Counted from the first letter of the stretch, positions 50,189-59,444 are shown. The stretch is DNA of 64,000 bases from Paenibacillus tundrae (GCF_036884255.1 NZ_CP145605.1:6075001-6139000); one strand, 5' to 3'. Numbers and translations: made by a program. Notes: a model not told the origin generated them from the sequence alone.

Positions 50189-52180
50189 TTGTCACGCAGT
50201 TCACTCACCCGGTTTCTAAAAGGACCGTTTATATGGTTTACCCTGATTATGATCCTCAAAAGCTCGCTCGCCTGGATCGTCATCTTCGATGATATCCCGC
50301 TGTGGAAACCCTTGCTCACGGAACTACCCATGATCTGGGCTTGCTTCTGTCTGATTGAATGGTTTGCAGCCAAACGGCGAATGTGGTTATACCTCGGGCT
50401 TAATCTACTGCTGTCAGGCATCTTCTTCGCCGCGATTATGTATTACAAATATTACGGTGTCATCGTCAACTATCATGCCCTGGCACAGGTGAACCAAGTT
50501 ACGTCTGTTAAGAGCAGCATGTTCTCTCTGCTTGACCCATATTATCTCTTTATTTTCACAGATATCACTATTATCGGTGGCTTGTTAATCCGTCGTCGTA
50601 TGAAATTCGGTAAACCGGAGCACCCCGCTGAGAAGCTGGTGGAACGAAAGACGAGAAGGCGGATCGCGTCCGTTGTTCTAGTCATGTCACTCGTCATAGG
50701 CATGCTTAACATCTATCCTAACCGAGCGAGTATGAGTGAGATTACCCAAGCAGAACAGATGGGCATTCTCGGCTACGAAGCCTTTACCATTCTCGCAGAT
50801 CGTCCAGATCAGCCTGTGCCCATCAACCAGATTACTCAAGATCGAATTGAGGAACTGAAGCAGACAACCGATTTGCCGGCGATCAATCTATCAGGAGCAG
50901 CCAAAGGTCGTAATGTGATCATGCTGCAGCTGGAATCGTTCCAGAATTTCCTGATTGGACTTCAAGTGGATGGACAAGAAATCACGCCTCATCTTAACCA
51001 GCTGGTAAGGGATAGCATGTATTTTCCGAATTTCTATCAACAGGTTGGACAAGGAAACACGTCAGATGCAGAATTCGTGGTGAACACGTCGTTCTATATT
51101 CCGCCTAATGGTGCAGCAGCTACCGTGTATGCAGACAAAGCACTACCTAGCCTACCCAAACTCATGTCTGCCAATGGGTATCAAACGGCTACTTTTCACA
51201 CCAATGACGTCCGTTTCTGGAATCGAGATCAGCTCTATCAGGCTCTAGGCTTCGACAACTATTATGATATCAATTACTTCGGTACGGATGATACCATCGC
51301 CTTCTCTGCGTCAGATGATGTGTTATATGACAAGACGCTGGATCAACTAGAGGCTATGCAGTCCGCTGGCTCACCCTATTATGCTCATATTATTTCAATG
51401 TCGGCGCACCATCCGTATCATTTGCCAGACAGCAAGATTAGTTTAGAATTGCCTGCTCGATACCAAGATACGCTGCCTGGCGATTATCTGATCTCCCAGC
51501 ATTATGCTGACCAAGCGGTTGGGGAATTTATTAATGAGCTCAAGGAACGTGGACTGTGGGATAATAGTCTGCTCGTGGTATATGGAGACCACCTGGGACT
51601 TCCCATCTATTCCTTAGATCCAGAGGACGAAGTGTTAATGGAAGAAATCTACGGACGAGCCTATACTTCTGTGGACATGATTAATATTCCGCTCATCGTT
51701 AACGCACCTGGCATCACCCCTGCTATGCAGTTGGAACAGCTTGGGGGACAAGTGGATATTTTGCCAACGATTGCGGGACTTACCGGAGTATCTCTACAAG
51801 ATCAGCTTCATTTTGGACAAGATCTGCTTCGAGAAGGAGGAAATCTGCTGCCAGAGCGATATTACCTGCCTTCGGGTTCTGTCCTGAATGATACTTCCTT
51901 ATTCGTTCCTGCTACAGGGTATGGGGATGGGATGCACTATTCCCTTGCAAATGTGGGTAGACATGATGCACCTCGGTGGAATATTCCGGGCGAAGATGAG
52001 TTCCATCGTCAAACGGATGAAGCTTCAACCACGCTAAGTGGCTCATCCAGCTCTAACGAGCTATCCTCTGCATCTTCTGCCGGATATGTAACCAAGGATC
52101 AATATGACCGCGCACTACAGCTTATGCACTTATCTAATAGTTATCTGATTCAGTTACATGAGCATCATGCAGCGCAATAG
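50189..52180 (+). CDS. Lipoteichoic acid synthase-type sulfatase (LtaS family)
   Basis: A 663-residue membrane enzyme with five N-terminal helices (to about residue 185) and an extracellular alkaline-phosphatase-like domain. The metal-binding start is RNVIMLQLESFQNFLIG, the nucleophile Thr lies in GQGNTSDAEFVVNTSFY, and later ligands are in VVYGDHLGLP and ISMSAHHPYHL. It polymerises glycerol phosphate from phosphatidylglycerol. TTG 50189 follows GGGAAGGCGGTACG; the earlier TTG is upstream of the mapped-by-eye promoter start. The last about 60 residues are Ser/Thr-rich. Which LtaS paralogue it is cannot be told here. Confidence 0.88.
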   Translation: MSRSSLTRFLKGPFIWFTLIMILKSSLAWIVIFDDIPLWKPLLTELPMIWACFCLIEWFAAKRRMWLYLGLNLLLSGIFFAAIMYYKYYGVIVNYHALAQVNQVTSVKSSMFSLLDPYYLFIFTDITIIGGLLIRRRMKFGKPEHPAEKLVERKTRRRIASVVLVMSLVIGMLNIYPNRASMSEITQAEQMGILGYEAFTILADRPDQPVPINQITQDRIEELKQTTDLPAINLSGAAKGRNVIMLQLESFQNFLIGLQVDGQEITPHLNQLVRDSMYFPNFYQQVGQGNTSDAEFVVNTSFYIPPNGAAATVYADKALPSLPKLMSANGYQTATFHTNDVRFWNRDQLYQALGFDNYYDINYFGTDDTIAFSASDDVLYDKTLDQLEAMQSAGSPYYAHIISMSAHHPYHLPDSKISLELPARYQDTLPGDYLISQHYADQAVGEFINELKERGLWDNSLLVVYGDHLGLPIYSLDPEDEVLMEEIYGRAYTSVDMINIPLIVNAPGITPAMQLEQLGGQVDILPTIAGLTGVSLQDQLHFGQDLLREGGNLLPERYYLPSGSVLNDTSLFVPATGYGDGMHYSLANVGRHDAPRWNIPGEDEFHRQTDEASTTLSGSSSSNELSSASSAGYVTKDQYDRALQLMHLSNSYLIQLHEHHAAQ

Positions 52181-52215
52181 CTAAACAGTTTTGATACAGA
52201 GCTTATGTATAAGTG

Positions 52216-52253
52216 ACCCTCCCTCCGTTCATGGGGGATGGGTTGCTTTTTTA
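52216..52253 (+). terminator. Terminator of the LtaS-like gene
   Basis: ACCCTCCCTCC-gttcat-GGGGGATGGGT stem with a T-rich tail, about 36 bp after the stop. Confidence 0.8.
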
Positions 52254-52361
52254 TTTTATAGAGCAAAGCCAGAGCTTCTTGGTATTCATTCATCCATTAT
52301 TCTGCCTTTATCGAGGATTCCAGTGGAGAATAAATGATATTCATTTGAAAATGTAAAAAAA

Positions 52362-52404
52362 CAAAAAATAACCCGAACCCTAAAGAGTCAGGGCTCAGGT
52401 TATT
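52362..52404 (-). terminator. Terminator of the GNAT/GNAT/nitrilase operon
   Basis: Minus-strand AATAACCTGAGCCCT / TAGGGTTCGGGTTATT stem followed by T6 and more T's, 14 bp after the stop of the last gene. Confidence 0.85.
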
Positions 52405-52417
52405 CAACTCAATACAA

Positions 52418-53089
52418 TTACAAAGGCAACAATGGAACGGTTGTACGTGCAGACAGTTTGTCCACCATTTCCAGCCATTCCTTCGGTTTGTTCGGCAATA
52501 CCGCATAGTAACGATTCAAGAAATCAGCTACGAGGCTCGCTGGCAGTTCACCTTGGTTCTCGTCACTTGGCATGAAACACAGATCGAGTCCGCCTACAGC
52601 TTCGCCATCTCCTTGCCAGGATGGATGAACGTAAGGGAAGTCCAAGCGTTGGTAACCGAGGTGTGACAACACTTCACGGCGAACATACGGATTCATCGGT
52701 TTTATGCCACCAAACTCATGATCCTGATCTAGATAAGGATTGTAAATCTCAGCAAACATACCGAATAGCTCCTTGCCATTTGCCGCTGCCAGACTCTTCA
52801 GATCACGCTCACGATGGCGTGCAAGGAAACTACCGATGCCCAACCCTTCACGGCCGATAATCGTAAAATCAGTCATGGCCACGTTCCAATCCTCGTAGTA
52901 GCGGTATTCTGTAGCGCCCACCACACTACCTTCATGAACAGCAACGAACACCCGAATACCCGGATCTTCCAGCGGCTCTTCCCAGAGCGGGAAGTCCAAT
53001 ACTTCCTCTGCCGGGAAAATCTCTTGCATTAGCTTGTGCATCTGGGCAAACAAAGGGTCTTTGATCGATGTTATACGCGTAAATTCCAT
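52418..53089 (-). CDS. GNAT family acetyltransferase
   Basis: About 223 residues with a GNAT-like fold: FPAEEVLDFPLWEEPLEDPGIRVFVAVHEGSVVGATEYRYYEDWNVAMTDFTIIGREGLGIGSFLARHRERDLKSLAA. The cofactor loop is GREGLGIGSFLARH. ATG 53089 has AAGGAGG 11 bases upstream. Last gene of a three-gene operon with another GNAT and a nitrilase. The substrate is unknown; the operon suggests an amine- or amide-bearing metabolite. Confidence 0.75.
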   Translation of the reverse strand: MEFTRITSIKDPLFAQMHKLMQEIFPAEEVLDFPLWEEPLEDPGIRVFVAVHEGSVVGATEYRYYEDWNVAMTDFTIIGREGLGIGSFLARHRERDLKSLAAANGKELFGMFAEIYNPYLDQDHEFGGIKPMNPYVRREVLSHLGYQRLDFPYVHPSWQGDGEAVGGLDLCFMPSDENQGELPASLVADFLNRYYAVLPNKPKEWLEMVDKLSARTTVPLLPL

Positions 53090-53152
53090 AAAATAATATT
53101 CCTCCTTAATATAGATGCTCTCAGGCATCTTTCGTAATCAAAAGCGGACTTT

Positions 53153-53836
53153 TTAAACAACCTCTATAAATGGGTTGCTCCACTCCATTAATGCGGCGTA
53201 ATCACAAGACTCTTCATCATCCAGATAGTTAGCAGTGACACCTACCGGCATACGCCCACAACGGAGCAGGAATGATATCACCGGATCATGCAGCTCTCCT
53301 GCAACGACTTGCTCCAAATATTGCTCAGCAGACATCTGCTCTGCCACGAGATGGTATCCCGGCATTCTGCCAGCACCGAGCAGTCGATCCATCCCTTGAT
53401 GAATTACCAATTGATACATCGCCTGCATCATTAACTGGGCAAGCCCCCATTTGCGATACTTGGGACGAACGCACAGATCCACGATGTACAACGTATTACC
53501 ATCGGGCTGATGATTACGGATATAACCATCATCTGTTACTTCAGTCCACGAATGATTGTCCGGTTGAGCCGGGTTCCATTGTATTCGAAGTGACGTCATG
53601 GACCCTGCAAGTTCCCCATCCACTTCAATACAGATGGCTCCGTCCGCATAATGCGCAACATGACTCGCCAGTTGTTCATGGTTCCAGAGCAGCTCCTCCG
53701 GGTAGGGTGGAGGGAAACTCTCTGCCTGAATACGGATCAATTCATCAAAGTCGGCTTCCGCATACGTACGAATGACCGCTCTCACTGGCCTGCGCTGGCG
53801 ATCCGGGCCGGTGATTCGTATTTCTTTGTTATACAT
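53153..53836 (-). CDS. GNAT family acetyltransferase (YhcX N-domain-like)
   Basis: A 227-residue GNAT with TLYIVDLCVRPKYRKWGLAQLMMQAMYQLVIHQGMDRLLGAGRMPGYHLVAEQMSAEQYLEQVVAGELHDPVISFLLRCGR. This resembles the N-terminal GNAT half of B. subtilis YhcX, in which the same GNAT is fused to a nitrilase. Here the nitrilase is a separate gene just upstream. GAGGAG precedes ATG 53836. It probably acts on the same metabolite as its neighbour. Middle gene of the operon, 63 bp before the last gene. Confidence 0.82.
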   Translation of the reverse strand: MYNKEIRITGPDRQRRPVRAVIRTYAEADFDELIRIQAESFPPPYPEELLWNHEQLASHVAHYADGAICIEVDGELAGSMTSLRIQWNPAQPDNHSWTEVTDDGYIRNHQPDGNTLYIVDLCVRPKYRKWGLAQLMMQAMYQLVIHQGMDRLLGAGRMPGYHLVAEQMSAEQYLEQVVAGELHDPVISFLLRCGRMPVGVTANYLDDEESCDYAALMEWSNPFIEVV

Positions 53837-53868
53837 GCTGACCGACTCCTCCTCTCAGGCAGTTCAAT

Positions 53869-54726
53869 CTATTCCCAATCGGTATACAGATCTGTACGGC
53901 GGTCACGCCACGTGGTTACTGAGCCACGCTCACGTACTTCATACAGCAAGTCAAGATCCAGATCAGCGGTTACGATCATATCGTTATTGATCTCACCTTC
54001 AGCCAGAATGCCGCGTGGTGGGAAAGGTACATCGTTCGGTGTAATGATTGCAGCTTGTCCATAGTTGGCACGCATGAAGTCTACCGTTGGCAGATTACCC
54101 ACCGTTCCAGTCAGCACCACATAGACTTGGTTCTCTACCGCACGAGCATGGCTTGTATAACGCACACGGTAAAATCCATGACGGTCGTCCGTGCAGGAAG
54201 GACAGAAAATCACATCGGCACCCTTCGCCTTAGCCATACGTACGATCTCTGGGAATTCGATATCGTAACAGGTTAGCATCGCAATGCGGCCTTTATCCGT
54301 GTCGAACACTTCAAGTCCATCCCCAGCAGCCATGTTCCACTCTTCCACTTCTGTTGGCGTAATATGAATCTTCGCCTGGCGGGCGATACGACCATCTGGA
54401 TAGAACATGTGAGCCGTGTTATACAGCTTGCCTTCACGGCGAATGACATGTGTCCCGCCGATCAGATGCATGCCATACTTGGCAGCGAGCGACGTGAACA
54501 GTTGCTCATATTGCTCTGTAAAGCTTGGTAGATCCTCAATAGTTAATGCATTTCCTTGTTCGTCCCCAATGGACATTAATTGGGTGGTGAAAAATTCGGG
54601 GAACAGCACAAATTCGGTTCCGAATTCGTCAGCTGTCCGTATGTAATGCTCTGCCTGTGCAGCGAACTGCTCAAACGAGCTAATGGTCTGTAATTGATAC
54701 TGTACAGCGGATACCCGCAGTTTCAT
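53869..54726 (-). CDS. Carbon-nitrogen hydrolase (nitrilase superfamily)
   Basis: A 285-residue amidase of the nitrilase fold with the Glu-Lys-Cys triad visible: FVLFPEFFTTQ (Glu), IARQAKIHITPTEVEEW (Lys) and GRIAMLTCYDIEFPEIVR (Cys). The nearest well-known arrangement is the C-terminal half of YhcX. GGAGGTGGCGTC precedes ATG 54726; the longer frame to 54801 is an upstream extension. First gene of the operon. It probably hydrolyses an amide of an acetylated or related metabolite; the substrate is unknown. Confidence 0.88.
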   Translation of the reverse strand: MKLRVSAVQYQLQTISSFEQFAAQAEHYIRTADEFGTEFVLFPEFFTTQLMSIGDEQGNALTIEDLPSFTEQYEQLFTSLAAKYGMHLIGGTHVIRREGKLYNTAHMFYPDGRIARQAKIHITPTEVEEWNMAAGDGLEVFDTDKGRIAMLTCYDIEFPEIVRMAKAKGADVIFCPSCTDDRHGFYRVRYTSHARAVENQVYVVLTGTVGNLPTVDFMRANYGQAAIITPNDVPFPPRGILAEGEINNDMIVTADLDLDLLYEVRERGSVTTWRDRRTDLYTDWE

Positions 54727-54927
54727 GACGCCACCTCCAAGATTAGTTGAATCCAATTCATAACGTATCAACATGAGTGCGATGTAACTAGCTATAGACA
54801 AACTGAACCGTTGTAATCTATATCTAGCCTTAATTGACGCTGCTGAAGGTATTATGAATTGGATTCTATTCTGCTCTCATTGTAACAACGAAATGCCCTA
54901 ATTTCTATTTTCATTTGTACGAGCGCC

Positions 54928-55812
54928 CTACTTATTCAGCATGGACTTCGTGAACCCAATCCACTCCCTCGTGGCAAAAGAAAGATACCGATCCTTCCGC
55001 CAGATCATGCCAAGCTGCCATGGGATTACAGGCTCCGTCACGGGGATGATTCGAACACGCATATGATCGACCTCTCGGCAAATGGTCTCAGGCAGCAATG
55101 CTACGCCCAGGTTAGCTGCCACCATCGCACTGAGTAGATCCCACTGGGAGCTTTCATAGACAACCCGTGGCTGAAACCCCGCATCCTGACATGCCGCAAT
55201 AATGCGATCATGTAACGCAAAGTCCTCTCGGAACAACACAAATGCGTCTTGCTCCAGTTCACGAAGCGCAACCGATGGTTTGCCCGCAAGTGGGTGTGTA
55301 GGATGCACCAACAGATTCAGCTTCTCTTTTACAAACACAAAATGATCCAAAACCTCATCCATCGTAGGCAAAACAGCCACTCCGATATCAAGCGCACCAC
55401 TAATGACCTCAGCCTCAACCTTTTTCGCTCCGTCTTCGAATAATTGAATGCTTACTTGCGGATATGCTTTGTGGAATTCACCAATAATCATTGGAAAAAA
55501 GCTGGATCCAACCATCGGCGGTAGCCCAATCCGCAAATGTCCTTTCTTCAGGTTCATCAGATCATCCAATTCGGACGATAGACTGCGGAACGACTTTTCA
55601 ATCTCCACGGCCTGACGGAAAAAAACATGCCCCGCATCTGTCAGTTGAACCTTTTTGCCATAACGGTCCAGCAGGGTTACACCTAACTCATCTTCTAAGC
55701 TTTTGACCGTCTTACTAATCGTTGGTTGTGTGATGAACAAGACTTCAGCGGCTTTGGTGAAGCTCTGTTGCCGAGCGACCTCTAGAAAATATTGCAAATG
55801 GCGGATATCCAT
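54928..55812 (-). CDS. cidR: LysR family regulator, CidR-like
   Basis: A 294-residue LysR regulator with HTH MDIRHLQYFLEVARQQSFTKAAEVLFITQPTISKTVKSLEDELGVTLLDR and a periplasmic-binding-like effector domain. It is divergent from a cidA/cidB pair, the arrangement of CidR (YwbI) and cidAB, whose operon responds to weak acids and overflow metabolism in Staphylococcus and Bacillus. The gene symbol rests on that context. ATG 55812 is preferred; the upstream start at 55833 lacks a good ribosome site. Confidence 0.82.
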   Translation of the reverse strand: MDIRHLQYFLEVARQQSFTKAAEVLFITQPTISKTVKSLEDELGVTLLDRYGKKVQLTDAGHVFFRQAVEIEKSFRSLSSELDDLMNLKKGHLRIGLPPMVGSSFFPMIIGEFHKAYPQVSIQLFEDGAKKVEAEVISGALDIGVAVLPTMDEVLDHFVFVKEKLNLLVHPTHPLAGKPSVALRELEQDAFVLFREDFALHDRIIAACQDAGFQPRVVYESSQWDLLSAMVAANLGVALLPETICREVDHMRVRIIPVTEPVIPWQLGMIWRKDRYLSFATREWIGFTKSMLNK

Positions 55813-55976
55813 TGTCTGATTCCAGCCTCTCATAGATAAATGGAATAGAAAACATTCTTAATATGCATTTTACTCATGAAAGGAAGCAATGTAAAATTTG
55901 TGTTATCAAAGTTATGTTTCATTTATTTTCATAAAAAACGAATGCACCCACGTTGATCATATAAGGAGGGATTCAT

Positions 55977-56348
55977 GTGAAGAAATGGGGTCTCGGCATT
56001 CTCCAAGTTGCAATCTTGATGGCCTTCTCATTGCTCATGAACCAGCTTGCTGGTGCTCTCCATCTGCCTATACCCGGTTCAATCCTTGGTATGGTTGTCC
56101 TCTTCCTGCTGCTTCAGACCGGAGTTGTGAAGCTTCGCTGGATCGAGGTCGGAGCCGCCTGGTTGCTGGGTGAGCTACTATTGTTCTTCATACCTTCCGC
56201 CGTCGGGATTATGAATTACATGCCTATGTTAGAGCATGATGGTTTGCAAATTTTATTTATCGTACTGCTTAGCACATTTCTGGTCATGGTCTGCACAGGC
56301 CTCGTTGCCACTCGAATTGCCAAACGAAAGGAGCGTCACACCGGATGA
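55977..56348 (+). CDS. cidA: CidA/LrgA family holin-like protein
   Basis: A 123-residue membrane protein with four hydrophobic helices and the family segment LHLPIPGSILGMVVLFLLL. Holin-like CidA/LrgA proteins modulate murein hydrolase activity or metabolite passage. GTG start after AAGGAGGGATTCAT. The stop overlaps the start of cidB by 4 bp, so the two are coupled. Confidence 0.88.
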   Translation: MKKWGLGILQVAILMAFSLLMNQLAGALHLPIPGSILGMVVLFLLLQTGVVKLRWIEVGAAWLLGELLLFFIPSAVGIMNYMPMLEHDGLQILFIVLLSTFLVMVCTGLVATRIAKRKERHTG

Positions 56349-57025
56349 TTGGATTCCTCTGCTTGCTGTTAACTGTCGGAATTTACTGGATTGCCAAACG
56401 CATGTATCGCAGCCTGCCCAAGGTCTATCTGTCTCCGCTACTCATTACGCCGCTTCTCGTCGTTGGTGTACTGCTTGCAACCGGCACAGATTACGCTGCC
56501 TACAGCAGTGGCGGTAAGTGGCTCAGCCTATTATTACAACCTGCAACGGTTGCCTTTGCGGTTCCGCTTTATACCTTTTTCCATATTCTCAAAAAACATA
56601 TTTCCGAGATTGTCTTCAGTGTCATGACAGGCTCTGTCGTTGCCGTTCTCTCATCTGCTCTGCTCGCCAAATGGATGCGTCTTGATCCGGGGCTGGTGCA
56701 TAGCCTTATCCCAAGATCCATCACCACGCCGATTGCCATGAATGTCTCGGCTACGATTGGTGGAATTCCGGCAGTGACCGCCGTATTCGTGATTATCACA
56801 GGGCTACTTGGCGCGACTATGGGGCCTTCGATCGTTAAAATGCTTCGCATTGATGGGGAGATTGCTCGCGGAACACTGCTTGGAACCGGTGCCCATGGAA
56901 CGGGAACCTCGAAGGCATTTGAGCTTAGTTCCTTGACTGGAACCATATCAAGTATCTCCATGGTGCTTGCTGCGTTGTTCACTTTAGCCGTTGCGCCTAT
57001 TCTTTCCAGTCTTATTTTCCCATAA
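56345..57025 (+). CDS. cidB: CidB/LrgB family membrane protein
   Basis: A 226-residue polytopic membrane protein typical of LrgB/CidB: YLSPLLITPLLVVGVLL, then SLIPRSITTPIAMNVSATIGGIPAVTAVFVIITGLLGA and GTLLGTGAHGTGTSKAFEL. Works with CidA; homologues transport pyruvate or related metabolites across the envelope. The start overlaps the cidA stop. No terminator is obvious, but the next gene lies 105 bp on. Confidence 0.9.
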   Translation: MIGFLCLLLTVGIYWIAKRMYRSLPKVYLSPLLITPLLVVGVLLATGTDYAAYSSGGKWLSLLLQPATVAFAVPLYTFFHILKKHISEIVFSVMTGSVVAVLSSALLAKWMRLDPGLVHSLIPRSITTPIAMNVSATIGGIPAVTAVFVIITGLLGATMGPSIVKMLRIDGEIARGTLLGTGAHGTGTSKAFELSSLTGTISSISMVLAALFTLAVAPILSSLIFP

Positions 57026-57130
57026 TAGATGGAATTATCCCTATTTTTTGAAATATTATTGTTGTATTAAAGCCCTTTCTTCCTTACAATAAGGACAGGT
57101 TTTAATTGCTAATATTGCGGGGGAGATGCG

Positions 57131-57649
57131 ATGAAAAGAACCGGAATGAAGAGATCTCTGGACCGCCTTGGACGAATTGTCCTTCCCAAAGAAATGCGGG
57201 ATACGATGGAAATCCATATCGGCGATCCTCTCGAGTTTTTCATTGAAGGGAAAGAGTTGATTTTGAGAAAGTACAAATCAACATTGTGTATTTTTTGCGG
57301 TGACGTGGATACGGAAATGTATTTCAAAGAGCAATTCATCTGCCGGACTTGTGCAATTCAATTAAAACACCCAGATGACACTCCCGACTGGTTCGTACCT
57401 CAGAACAAACAGGCTCCTGCACCCGTGGAGCGTCCTGCTGGCAAACCTGCTACTAGCTCATCTTCGGAATGGGAAGAAGGCCAAGCAGCTACAGGAACCG
57501 AATACCCGGATCTTCGTCCGAAAACGGCACGTATGCTGCAACAAATGAAGGAAATCGTTGAACAGAATCCAGGTTTGGCCCAACAGCAAATTGCCGAGAA
57601 GTTAGGCATTAGCCAAGGACGCGTCTCTCAGCTCAAAAAACTACTATAA
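57131..57649 (+). CDS. AbrB-type regulator with zinc-finger-like and HTH segments
   Basis: A 172-residue DNA-binding protein. Residues about 5-50 form an AbrB/SpoVT swapped-hairpin domain (MKRSLDRLGRIVLPKEMRDTMEIHIGDPLEFFIEGKELILRKY). Then two Cys pairs, CIFC and CRTC, suggest a small zinc knuckle; a Pro/Ser/Thr linker follows; and the end (ARMLQQMKEIVEQNPGLAQQQIAEKLGISQGRVSQLKKLL) is a helix-turn-helix. The GATA-sized AbrB with an added HTH could bind DNA through two modules. Starts after GGGGGAGATGCG. Target genes unknown; a terminator follows. Confidence 0.82.
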   Translation: MKRTGMKRSLDRLGRIVLPKEMRDTMEIHIGDPLEFFIEGKELILRKYKSTLCIFCGDVDTEMYFKEQFICRTCAIQLKHPDDTPDWFVPQNKQAPAPVERPAGKPATSSSSEWEEGQAATGTEYPDLRPKTARMLQQMKEIVEQNPGLAQQQIAEKLGISQGRVSQLKKLL

Positions 57650-57712
57650 ATATAATGCATATATTATTAATATTGTTTGGAGACCTTCCGATTCCGGAAG
57701 CCCGTTTGCAAG

Positions 57713-57746
57713 AGAACCCGTTGATTACTGTGGGTTCTTTTTTTTG
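57713..57746 (+). terminator. Terminator after the AbrB-type gene
   Basis: AGAACCCG / TGGGTTCT stem with T8, about 65 bp after the stop and 34 bp before the next start. Confidence 0.85.
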
Positions 57747-57779
57747 ATTAATACATCCTATGGATTGGAAAGGAATCGT

Positions 57780-58475
57780 ATGGATAACATTCAATATTTA
57801 TCTCAATTCAATCTCATGGCCTGCCTATCTGAATCCGATCTGATTGAAATGGACAGCATGACGTCGATCACGACCCTCCCCAAAGATACATTAATACAAA
57901 CTCCCGACCAGTTTAAAGAAGGGTTCTATTTTGTGAAAAAGGGAACCGTCCGTCTATACACAAATAATGTAGAGGGCAAGCAGTTTACATTGGATATGCT
58001 GGGTGAAGGTAACGTGTTTGGAGAAATGAATGGCATTTCACTTGGCACTCGTATGCTGTATATCGAAACGACGGAGGAATGCGACATATGCCTGATGAAC
58101 AGGCAGCGATTTGAAAAATTCCTTATTGAACATCCCCGATTTATGATGAACCTAATGAAAGTGCTGAGCGAGCGTATCCAAGACATGAGTGAGTTGACAC
58201 AGAAGTTCGCACTGGGGACTCTTCATGATAAAATCATGCATAACCTCATTCGGCTCACTGCTCAGGTTGGATCAAGCGAAGAAGGCGAATACTGCCGAAT
58301 GAATTGTGCCATCACTCATCAGGAGATCGCTTGGATGGCGGGAGCCAGCCGTGAGTCCGTTACCGTTGCGCTTCAGGAGCTTATGAGAGCAGGCCGCATT
58401 CTTACCGGATATAAGACTATATCGGTACATCGCGAAGAAATGGCAGCCCACCATCATAGAGGATATCATTTGTAA
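57780..58475 (+). CDS. Crp/Fnr family transcriptional regulator
   Basis: A 231-residue regulator. An N-terminal cyclic-nucleotide-binding-type barrel (about 10-125, with GFYFVKKGTVRLYTNNVEGKQFTLDMLGEGNVFGEMN) is followed by the dimer helix and the HTH AITHQEIAWMAGASRESVTVALQELMRAGRILTGYKTISV. There is no N-terminal Cys cluster for an Fe-S centre as in Fnr. ATG 57780 follows AAAGGAATCGT; the frame's earlier start is an extension. A 73-bp gap with a palindrome separates it from the next gene. The signal is unknown. Confidence 0.87.
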   Translation: MDNIQYLSQFNLMACLSESDLIEMDSMTSITTLPKDTLIQTPDQFKEGFYFVKKGTVRLYTNNVEGKQFTLDMLGEGNVFGEMNGISLGTRMLYIETTEECDICLMNRQRFEKFLIEHPRFMMNLMKVLSERIQDMSELTQKFALGTLHDKIMHNLIRLTAQVGSSEEGEYCRMNCAITHQEIAWMAGASRESVTVALQELMRAGRILTGYKTISVHREEMAAHHHRGYHL

Positions 58476-58511
58476 GGTGCATTACATCTCTAATCCTCCA
58501 CACAATGTATC

Positions 58512-58528
58512 GTGTAGAGTAACTACAC
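58512..58528 (+). promoter_or_regulatory. Inverted repeat between Crp/Fnr-like and AlkD-like genes
   Basis: GTGTAG-agtaa-CTACAC, a 6-5-6 inverted repeat 20 bp upstream of the next start codon. It could be an operator, possibly for the upstream regulator. No clear -10 box is seen here. Confidence 0.4.
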
Positions 58529-58548
58529 ACTTTTAAGGAGGTATTGTA

Positions 58549-59385
58549 ATGAACCACAATACAGTTCAGCCTGTAACTGAGGACATTCTTTTGCGAAAGG
58601 GTGCACGCACAGCCAAGGACATCCCGAAGCATGTCCTTCAGCTATTACAAGCTGGGCAGATTGAATCTGTTAACCTGACGGAATGGCTGGCGGTTGATCA
58701 CCTGCTCTTATTTCAGCAGATTATTGTTGAATGGAAACTACATAACGAAAGCCATGAAATCATTGAACAGTTAGCTCGAATGAAGGAGCATCGTACGATG
58801 AAGATCATTCCCGCTATTGCCAGTGGATGGCTACAAATTATAAATAAACAAGATCTTCAGGACCGATCTTCTCTCTTCACCGCCCTTGCCAAGCATCGCT
58901 CGGATGGTGTACGTTGCTGGGCTGCATATGTCATTGGACTGGATTCTCGTCTGAATCTAGCAGATAGATTGGAGCGAATTACCCCCTTTGCAGCTGATCA
59001 TCATTTTGGTGTGAGAGAAATCGCCTGGATGGCTGTTCGCTCACCTGTCACCGCCGAGCTGTCAGAAGCATTAGAACTTCTCGCCCACTGGGTAACCCAT
59101 CCAGATCCACTTATTCGACGATTTGCCATAGAAGTGATAAGACCGCATGGTGTCTGGTCTAAACATATCCAGCAGCTAAAAGAGCAGCCTGATCTCGCCG
59201 TCCCCCTGCTGGAGCATGTCAGGTCAGATCCAGTTAAATATGTACAGGACTCCGTCAGCAATTGGCTGAACGATGCCAGCAAGTCCAACCCCGATTGGGT
59301 TCGTCTGGTATGTAACAACTGGGCCGAGCAATCGGATACTAAGCATACACGGCGTATCATTACACGTGCACAACGCAGTCTATAA
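58549..59385 (+). CDS. DNA alkylation repair-like HEAT protein (AlkD/AlkC)
   Basis: A 278-residue all-helical protein of HEAT-like repeats. The C-terminal portion, with HHFGVREIAWMAVRSPVT, LIRRFAIEVIRPHGVWSKHI and DPVKYVQDSVSNWLNDASKSNPDWVRLVCNNWAEQSDTKHTRRIITRAQRSL, resembles AlkC/AlkD alkylpurine-DNA glycosylases, which excise N3- or N7-alkylated bases. It opens with an AAGGAGG site 6 bases before the ATG. The Crp/Fnr-like gene just upstream may regulate it. The catalytic Asp of AlkD cannot be placed with confidence by eye. Confidence 0.72.
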   Translation: MNHNTVQPVTEDILLRKGARTAKDIPKHVLQLLQAGQIESVNLTEWLAVDHLLLFQQIIVEWKLHNESHEIIEQLARMKEHRTMKIIPAIASGWLQIINKQDLQDRSSLFTALAKHRSDGVRCWAAYVIGLDSRLNLADRLERITPFAADHHFGVREIAWMAVRSPVTAELSEALELLAHWVTHPDPLIRRFAIEVIRPHGVWSKHIQQLKEQPDLAVPLLEHVRSDPVKYVQDSVSNWLNDASKSNPDWVRLVCNNWAEQSDTKHTRRIITRAQRSL

Positions 59386-59444
59386 ACTGAGCCATTCACC
59401 ATCCTTGTGATTAGCCTTTGCAGTGGACGGTTCTACGGACATAA

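Noticed and set aside
50137..50421. 94-residue minus-strand frame over the LtaS-like promoter
   Set aside because: Antisense to the LtaS-like start and promoter, no domain recognised.
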